DNA from: Owenia fusiformis
Taxonomy: Eukaryota > Annelida > Polychaeta > Sabellida > Oweniidae
DNA length: 64,000 nt
Direction of reading: 5' to 3'
NCBI GenBank assembly: GCA_903813345.2
Contig: CAIIXF020000010.1
Location: 19,231,181-19,295,180, forward strand
Positions 56,846 to 64,000 of this stretch are shown here, piece after piece; positions within the stretch are counted from its first letter, which is position 1, and each line of letters starts with the position of its first letter. The position numbers and the translations under genes were made by a program. The notes beneath the pieces were generated by a model. That model did no database searches and was not told where the DNA came from. It saw nothing but the letters and a program-made list of their open reading frames with translations.

Positions 56846-59800
56846 CTGAAATTTATTCGAAAATTTGAAATGAAGAAGAACATTTTCCGAATTGAAGCAT
56901 TAACGTGAAAATGGAAATCTCATCGAAAATATGTTTCCCTTATCGGGCATTGTTGGTATTTAAGAGGGGGAGAAACCCCAGGGTTCAAAGATGACATACG
57001 CTTATAATGTAAATCTGTATTGAGATGACATCGTCGCTGATTGGTTTAGCGAGTCGATCGTTGATTGCTTTAAAACTAGGTCAATTTGAAAACTTTGAAA
57101 ACCAAGACGCAGGGTAAGTACTTCCGGGAAAGGAGGTGCGCGAAGGAGGAAATCGTATGTCATCAATTGAATCATGGGGTTTTCCCTCCTCTTTTGGTAT
57201 TTCTAAAAAATACTCAGAAATGTAAATGTTCGCCATTTTGAAACCAGAAGTAGTATTGCTTTGAGGAATATGAACATTATGACTGAAATGTTGGCGAAAA
57301 ACGGGAGAACTTTACTGGTACATACTGTTCTTCTGGTTCGTTGGAATAATTGCATTATTACAAACAATACTTTCAATAGATTCTTCATATAAGTACACAC
57401 TTGCTGACTTCAGCTTCTAATCATGCGATCGTTTATTTTTGGTTTCATTACTCCACGTGTGTACTCGGTGATTTTTATTATTAGACTCCAGATTGAGTCT
57501 TTTCCTTTTGTCAGTATCATTATTGTACAGGGTGTCCATAAAAGTATACCCAACTTCGAAGGCAGATTACTAGATTCCTGAGTAATATTTCTGAAATACA
57601 TAGATACCTTTGGGTCTGTAATACAGATTTCTTTTCGAGAAGTAGCAGTAGCAGAGGGACTCGGCCAGGATTAACCCCACTGAGCCTCTGACCCTCACGC
57701 TACGGATCTCCTGCATGCAGAACAGAACAGTATTCAATGCTGAGAAAAAACATCTACCGACTGACAAAGCACCAACGAGGAGTTATTCTAATACCAGTAT
57801 CTTTACAGTAGGCAAATACCATCTATGGCAACCGTTACAGATACTGGTGGAGGTTTAACCTCTGCTGGGGGCACCTTCCAAATGATAATCGGATATAGTC
57901 GGAGCATGGGCAAAGTCCCATTGCATAGCCCCCGAAATCCGAGGAAGGGAGACAACTGATGATGTATCTCGGTAGCCAGTACACGGGGGATATGCCGATT
58001 CCTCAATTAGTACAAAGTTAGTACAAAATTAGTACAAAATTAGTGCTAAATTAGCACTCATGGCCTGAGTGCTCATGAGCGCACTTTTGCCAGAGTGCTA
58101 ATCTATTACTACTTGAGTGCTATTTTGGTAATAAGTTTGTGAAAAATAAGGGTTTATTTTAGTACCGTTTTAGTAACGAAATTTTAAATGATTTAGTACT
58201 ACTTGAGTGCTATTTTAGTACTAAAAAATTGCTCATTTAGTACTAAAATATTAATATTGTTCATTTACTGAAGAATGAGCACTATAACAGTAGGCTAGTT
58301 CGCATGTTTCTTTCAATTTTTTGTCTTGACTTGTTTTGTACCATCCCTGTTGTTACTCATATATTTCATCACTCATGATATGTGTACTCATTTTGTACTA
58401 AAACATGCACTTAAAATTAGTGCTCATAGTATGAGTGCTCATTGAGTAATGAAAAATCAATGAAATTAGCGCTATTCTATCACTCATATGAGTACTCATT
58501 TAGTGCCAAAACATGCAATAAATCTATACCCATGCCATAAGTGCTCGTTTAGTACTAATATTTACTGAAACGAGTACTCAATTAGCGCTAAAATCCATGA
58601 GTACTATTTTAGTACTCGGCATATCTCCCTGTGTATTGATGAGCACCAAGTGTTTTATTTATGAACAATAGTATTAAAGCCCAGTTTATCCTCCATCAAA
58701 TGGTGCCTAGATCATGATGTAACTCAGTCATACATGACTCGGCAATTATGACCATTATGAAAGGTGGTAAAATTAGCACTTTGTGTAATTTGGTTTGATA
58801 TTTTTAGCTTTTGCTGTTACATAAAGTTAGAGGACAGGGTTTCATAATGGACTGGACTTGGGGCTGAGTCATCTTCGTTCACTCGGCTCCCATCGGTGAA
58901 CACAGTGAAGACCGAGCGTGCGAAGATGGGGCTGAGTAACTCTCTTACGAAAAGTTTTAGTGATAGTTAGTTATATTATGATTTAAGCACATTTTGATGG
59001 AGGACACAGTAAGCTGTTCACTGCTACCTTTGTATATCCGAAATTTTGCTCAGGATTCTAGTAATCTTGTCTTGGAGTTGGGTATATTTCTTTTATGGAC
59101 AATCTGTAGTATTATGGGTACTCCTTACCAAGTTGGTGGAAAATTGGAATCTTCGACGTATCAGCAAATGAGATTGTATCATTTTTTTAAATTACTATTA
59201 TCGAGTTTGAGATATAGTGCTCCGAAGGTAGATTAACAATAAGTTCTCAAAGGTCAACGGTATGGGTACCCTGCGCGAAGAGTCTACTTATAGACGAAAC
59301 ACTATTTTGAGAAGCAAAGTCGAACGAATGCAGAGTACGATATGGGTATCAGATCGGTGTGAACTTTTCTCAGAATTCCGAATACTAGTATATAAACTCA
59401 GTTTTGAGATGGTGTCCAGACTCCAGAAAGTTGGTCAACACCATAAAAGTTCTACAAATTCAACAACATGGGTTGACATTCAATGCTAATTTCAAAATTG
59501 AACTCTGTTATCTCCCTATTATAAATCAAGTGTAAAAAAGATTATAACTCATTTCAAAAGAACGTTTTCTTTCTCATCTTAATTTCATTTAAAGAAGTAT
59601 ATTGGAGTGAACAACCCGGGGGAAATGTTCAAATTCCAGTTTAACTGAAATGCAATCTGGAAAATGCAGTATTTTTGTTTTTCTGCCATATATTTTGTTT
59701 GTTTATTTCCTTCTTGAAGAGCCCTTTATTTGATTTGATTTATAATGCGTTAAATACTAATTGTAATTTGTATATTTATTTCCTTCTTGAAGAGCATTTT

Positions 59801-62800
59801 ATTTGATTTATAATGCGTCAAACAATTATCTACTATAGAATATATATAAACATTAATTTGTAAGGGATATTATGAGCTACAAACGTTCTCATTCATTTTT
59901 AGTTTCTCATGAAACCCGGCTCTAGCTTTATGCCCATATTAAAAAGATAACATGGGCAAGGATATGCCATTTTGTGTTATAGACACGAGAACTTCGAAAT
60001 GGGCATTGGCATACTTCACTTTTTTTGAAATCCCAAGGCAATTCTCATTTTATGAATAATGTGGAGTTGCGTACCCTTCTCTTGAAAGTCTATGAAAATA
60101 GTTAGATTTTTTCATAGTTTTCATTGTTTTCGATTGTTGTTTATTTGTCCCTTAATTTAATATATTTCCAACACCGCGATTTTCAATTTTAGGATCAACC
60201 TTCTTTTTCCTTAGCGGGTGACCCAATTGTACTGTTTTTATTCACTTGTTTTTCATCGGCGATCCGCTAATTGTTGACAGGTTTAAATATGATATACATA
60301 CTTACCTTTGACGCTAGAATTATTGCGATAATTATTGATAGTCCTAGTAAAGAACAAAGCACAACCAAGGCTATCACAAAGTTTGATGAGCTCATACAGG
60401 TGCAAGTATTCACATTGGATTCATCTGAAGATAAAAAAGAGTTTAAATCTGGTGGCGAATTCCATAAATTCAATGATATGTAGGAGGATATGACTATTCT
60501 AAATCTTTTTGGATATATCTCGGATAGTCCTATGTATATATACAGGGTGGCCGGAAAAGGAGACCATTTCAGCATTGAAATGAGCAATATTTCCTAAAAT
60601 AGACAAGTGACATTTTGTTTAACCATTATATGGCACAATCAAATACATTGTATCTAACAGTGACCAAGGTCTGCAAAAACTTCATGAGGATGATACTGTA
60701 TTTCAGTAGCGCCCAAGGAGAATTGGCTCCTAGGATCGAAACTCGATATTTTCCAACAAAGAAAACGTCGAAATGTCGTTATATTATTTTCTGAAATTAA
60801 AACCGACAATAAATTCAAAATAAACAGTTCAAAATCATTTCTTGTGAGTTTAGGATTTTTTATTTGGAAATAAGACCAAAATTCTTGATTCAAATGTTGA
60901 AGTGAACAAAATGGCGGCTGCTTGAATTATTTTGTATCACGACATGGAAATTTGGAAATAAGACCAAACTTCATAATTCAAATGTTGAAGTGAACAAAAT
61001 GGCGGCTGCTTGAATTCGAATTTTGTATCACGACATGCCCATATATGGGACAGAATATTGATGTTGCACTATGGGAGCCAATCCTCCTTGATTAGCGCCA
61101 TTGAAGAGACACACATTCGGTTGACCATGTCTGCAGTTTTTTGAGATATCTTTCGACGTAAATACGTTTCACAATCTGCATCTTTTCTGTTGAGTTTGCC
61201 AGGTGTCTCATGGGTCCTAGACTTTGAATCCCACTTGTAGGACACATTTTCTCATGTCATCTGAATTGCCTGAGTAAATATAACTACACTTGTGGTTTTG
61301 ATTTGGTTGAATCAGCTATATTCACCAGCAGAAAAATAAAAAACAGAATCATCATTATCAACGATGTTATTCAACATATTTTGGGTCTCCTTTTTCCGGC
61401 CACCCTGTATAAACTAATTCAGTCCATTACCCACACGAATATGTATGACGAATTTAGGTTCACTGCAAAAATGAATTTTTTCAATTGAAACTACACTTTG
61501 ATTTTATACAAATCCTTCTGGAACGCTGTCAATTCGCTTTTGATTTTTGAAATTGGTACTTGCCAATCGTCACTTTTCTGTGGATCGAAGGGGTCTGCAG
61601 CAAACGGTTTGATAATGACTGAGTTTCTGCTATCATTTAAAACTCATGAGCAAATTTCAAAAATTTGATTGGCTGATTATTATCCTCCATCGCTTCTAAA
61701 AATGAGCATCGAGCATTACTTGGACTCGAACAAAATTCCCAAATCACATCATTTTGCTGTATTTTGTTAGATATTTGTTTACTCGAGATTGGTTATACTC
61801 ACCGTTAGTGGTTGGCAATGGATCAATGACCTTGATGTATTGCATAATTTCTCTGTGCCCCTCTTTTGTCAAGGCTTCTTCTGGCGATTTATTCTCACGC
61901 TTACGTCGACCGTTATTGCAAGCTGGCTGGAGGTACAAGTTGAATCAGTCTTGGAACATTGCTTTATTCACTAAACATTTCTAGCTGTGGAGATGAACAG
62001 TGATAGTTGCATTTACCTACTTGGGTTTTTGTGTTACCAAAGTGAATTATAACTAATCTTCACATGCGGACTTGTAGCCAGACGGATTCGTTTAGTATCG
62101 CAACTAAAGGATAATATGAAGTTCGTTCATCCGTTCAGACATCGCTTAACTTTTTGCTTACAGTTGATACACATATGGTTTTTTGTGATACACAGACAGA
62201 TTTATGAATTCTAATAAAGAGTGCTAATGATTGAGTTTTTACCTGAATACATGTGCTACTATTGTCCGTTTTTCTGCATATTTGAAAGGTGCATAAGAAG
62301 GTAACCGTAGGAGAATCGTTTGCGACAGGATTATCACTGCGCACCCTAAACGCCCTGAAATAGCTCATCTTCTTTCCAGAATCATCCCCGGTGCCAGTGA
62401 CAAAATTTTTGAAAATATTTGGTTTAGTAGCACACCTATAAGTAAAGGGCATGGAAGTTTAGAAGATATTTTATTTAATTATGACCGTGCTCTGCCCCTA
62501 GTTATGCCTTAGTCACATTTGCCGACGCCCAGGAAGATCAGAAGCTGAGAAACGGTTAGAGTATAGACTCGTTCGGCGGGCCAATGAAAATTTGTCCCTT
62601 CCAAAGCGATGCATCATGGGAGATATTTATGTAAATTACCACCTGAACTCTTATCACGAATAGAAGTATTACAGTATTTTTTCCATAACTGATTTCAACT
62701 TGCTTCAAATTGACCAAACGTTTTTTTCTAAAATTATGTACAAGTTCTCAGTAGTTCACATCTGACCTCAAATTTGAGATTTGACCGCCGAGGTATGAAG

Positions 62801-63835
62801 TTTTCACCGAAAATCAAACTGGTAGGCGAGTAAGATTATGAATTTTCCAACCTGAGATGAATAAATAAAGCCAAATGAAAATTTTAAGAATACTATTTCA
62901 ATTCAATGTTACTTTAATCTGTTCTACTTATACCGTAAATATCCATCAAGCCAGATAAAAACGAAAGCCATGGTACTGTTTTTATAAGTACGGCGAACAA
63001 AATAGCTACGACGGGGTACTTACAAACTTAAGTGTTGGACAACCATGGTGCCCAGGGATACGGTGATAAAATATTTCAGAAATCATATTTCTTGTGTGAT
63101 ATCAATTTTTCACGTATCAACAGTATCACGCGGTACTAATTTCGACCGTTAATTTGAATTTTTGACCTACTTGTAGCAACAGATTTATATACCTAGAGCG
63201 ATACATGTTAACAGCTCAGTACATGTATTTTTGTAACATGTTTTATGTTGTTCCGAAATCTCAGAAGTCTACGAGTTCTTGCACTTACCCGTTATCCGTA
63301 ATAATCACAATCTTCCCATTGCCGATGACATAGCAATGCCTTACAACGATCTCCAACGACGCATACATTGTGTCTTCCTCAATACCAATAACTAGACTAA
63401 GATTGGTGTTGATTTCGACTTCTTGCTCGTTCACTATATTATTATCACCATCCATGATCTGCATATATGGTGTTGGTTCTTTTTTCTGAACATTTATCAT
63501 GTAGTCCTGATCAACAAACATCCTAAAATAGAGTTCTACGTTTACTAAAATCAAGAAAGTTGTAGATAAAATGACAACTTGTCGTAAATTGGCCAATCGT
63601 TTGTATTTCTTTATTACGATTCCCATTACCATCGAAAGCATGAGAAAGCATGAGAGAATCATATGTGCGTATACCCTGTGACGTGTTCAATTTTCGCTTC
63701 CAGTTTGTACTCGTGTCCGCCTGGTTTCTCAACATTTAAATACCAGTTGAGACATGTCACTTTGTAAATCTCTGTTCCGGCATCAACCGATTCAATATCC
63801 TCGTCTTCCATAATTTGTACATGGAAAGTTTTATT
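56684..63835 (-). CDS. ZP-domain membrane protein, 3' part (six exons seen, 5' end outside window)
   Basis: Join on the minus strand 63835-63675, 63522-63289, 62435-62243, 61926-61803, 60424-60306, 56845-56684; the last 330 residues. ZP modules polymerise extracellular filaments and matrices after furin cleavage. The visible part starts late in the ZP-N/linker region (VTCLNWYLNV). It runs through ZP-C (VDQDYM, then LSLVIGIEEDTMYASLEIVV, RHCYV, IITDNGC) and a cysteine cluster (FLCTFQIC, STC, PAC) that parallels uromodulin. A furin-type site RRKR follows the last cysteine. Then come a spacer of about 47 residues, a TM helix (FVIALVVLCSLLGLSIIIAI) and a Ser/Pro/Arg-rich cytoplasmic tail ending IPRPVL. 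Phases agree at every junction as given. For exon 2 an alternative acceptor at 63545 would add NVELYFR, which looks more conserved but does not fit the phase. Orthology unknown. Confidence 0.8.
56962..57193 (+). mobile_element. MITE family M9, copy 3 (in ZP intron)
   Basis: 232 bp flanked by the perfect 9-bp duplication TTGGTATTT at 56953-56961 and 57194-57202. The ends match copies 1 and 2, but the centre is shorter and different, so it is an internally deleted or replaced member. Confidence 0.9.
57528..59106. mobile_element. Mariner-type TIR element with TA flanks (in ZP intron)
   Basis: Terminal repeats of about 80 bp: CAGGGTGTCCATAAAAG then ATACCCAACT at the left, and the diverged complement (AGTTGGGTATA, CTTTTATGGACAATCTG) at the right. 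It carries a nested TA-flanked element at 57982. Confidence 0.75.
57982..58633. mobile_element. Nested TA-flanked element with a palindromic-word core
   Basis: Ends CACGGGGGATATGCCGA and TCGGCATATCTCCCTGTG, TA on both sides. The core of about 600 bp is almost wholly built from degenerate TTAGTACTAAA and GAGTGCTCATT words. Confidence 0.75.
59697..59816. repeat. Tandem duplication, about 65-bp unit
   Basis: Two units of TTTATTTCCTTCTTGAAGAG followed by TTTATTTGATT and ATAATGCGT. Confidence 0.75.
60306..60424 (-). CDS. ZP gene exon 5: transmembrane segment
   Basis: Acceptor TTTTTTATCTTCAG, donor TCAAAG|GTAAGT. It encodes DESNVNTCTCMSSSN and the TM helix. A second phase-compatible AG lies 24 bases upstream. 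Confidence 0.75.
60543..61407. mobile_element. Mariner-type TIR element with TA flanks (in ZP intron)
   Basis: Ends CAGGGTGGCCGGAAAAGGAG and its complement, TA on both sides. An internal tandem duplication of about 95 bp (GAAGTGAACAAAATGGCGGC twice, near 60910 and 61000). No clear transposase. Confidence 0.85.
61803..61926 (-). CDS. ZP gene exon 4: last cysteine and furin site
   Basis: Acceptor TACCTCCAG, donor AACG|GTGAGT, phase 1. It encodes PACNNGRRKRENKSPEEAL and a polar spacer. Confidence 0.8.
62243..62435 (-). CDS. ZP gene exon 3: ZP-C strands and cysteines
   Basis: Acceptor TTACTTATAG, donor ATTCAG|GTAAAA, phase 0. It encodes CATKPNIFKNF, YFRAFRVRSD, and VTFLCTFQICRK then STCIQ. Confidence 0.85.
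62436..63288. other. Intron of the ZP gene
   Basis: Holds a family G half copy near 62505 and one satellite unit at 62694-62785; otherwise AT-rich. Confidence 0.5.
63289..63522 (-). CDS. ZP gene exon 2: start of ZP-C
   Basis: Acceptor CTCTATTTTAG (phase-consistent) or GATTTTAG 22 bases earlier. Donor ACGG|GTAAGT, phase 2. It encodes the strand block ending SLEIVVRHCYV and VIITDNG. Confidence 0.75.
63675..63835 (-). CDS. ZP gene exon 1 of those visible
   Basis: Acceptor GTTGTATTTCTAG, donor ACAGG|GTATAC. It encodes NKTFHVQIMEDEDI, then IYKVTCLNWYLNV and EAKIEHVTG, the end of ZP-N and the linker. Earlier exons lie beyond 64000. Confidence 0.75.
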
Positions 63836-64000
63836 CTAGAAATACAACAAACATGCCCATTTCATTGCAAAACAGTCTCATAAGTAGACAGGTGTCATTG
63901 GCGGATCTAGAGACTAACAAGGGGGCCAAATTTTGAATCAGGAAAAAGATTTTCGCGCTTGCGCAGAAAATTTTGGGACCCTTACCCAAAATTGGGCCCA

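Noticed and set aside
60654-60893. Minus-strand open frame inside the TA-flanked element as a transposase
   Set aside because: No helix-turn-helix or DDE motif could be seen.

Overview
This window comes from an AT-rich, intron-bearing animal genome. Genes are split by GT-AG introns of about 0.1 to 6 kb, and the space between exons is crowded with small inverted-repeat DNA transposons. A gustatory-receptor-like 7TM gene, a 2-O-sulfotransferase, a C2CD4-type C2 protein and a ZP-domain protein together point to a non-vertebrate metazoan, probably a deuterostome such as a hemichordate or echinoderm, or a lophotrochozoan. The sequence alone does not settle the phylum. No bacterial operon, CRISPR array or rRNA is visible.

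Genes, left to right: (1) 772-980 (+), the last coding exon of an unrecognised single-pass membrane protein. (2) 9684-16630 (+), seven exons of a type II Golgi-type glycosaminoglycan 2-O-sulfotransferase (HS2ST/UST family). (3) 26067-30236 (+), three exons of a gustatory receptor-like protein with a long N-terminal tail, seven membrane segments and a sequon-rich C-terminal tail. (4) 41888-31303 (-), three exons of a C2CD4-family protein with two tandem C2 domains. (5) 63835-56684 (-), six exons forming the 3' part of a ZP-domain membrane protein with a furin site, TM segment and cytoplasmic tail; its 5' end lies beyond the window. The exon models rest on matching splice phases and on family motifs. 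No shared pathway among the five is evident: they look like unrelated neighbours, several of them membrane or secretory-pathway proteins.

Repeats fill most of the rest. There is a 5.3 kb fold-back complex (about 2.86-8.15 kb), two CR1/L2-like LINE 3' fragments, and three copies of a MITE family each flanked by a perfect 9-bp target duplication. Two elements have TG..CA ends and 5-bp duplications. Five or more TA-flanked mariner-type elements are present, one carrying a recognisable transposase relic. Several families of near-perfect palindromes and tandem repeats complete the picture. Notable observations are a LINE whose 5' junction carries 43 bp identical to a sulfotransferase exon, a dead duplicate of a C2B exon in the C2CD4-like gene, and a minisatellite that begins exactly at a splice donor.
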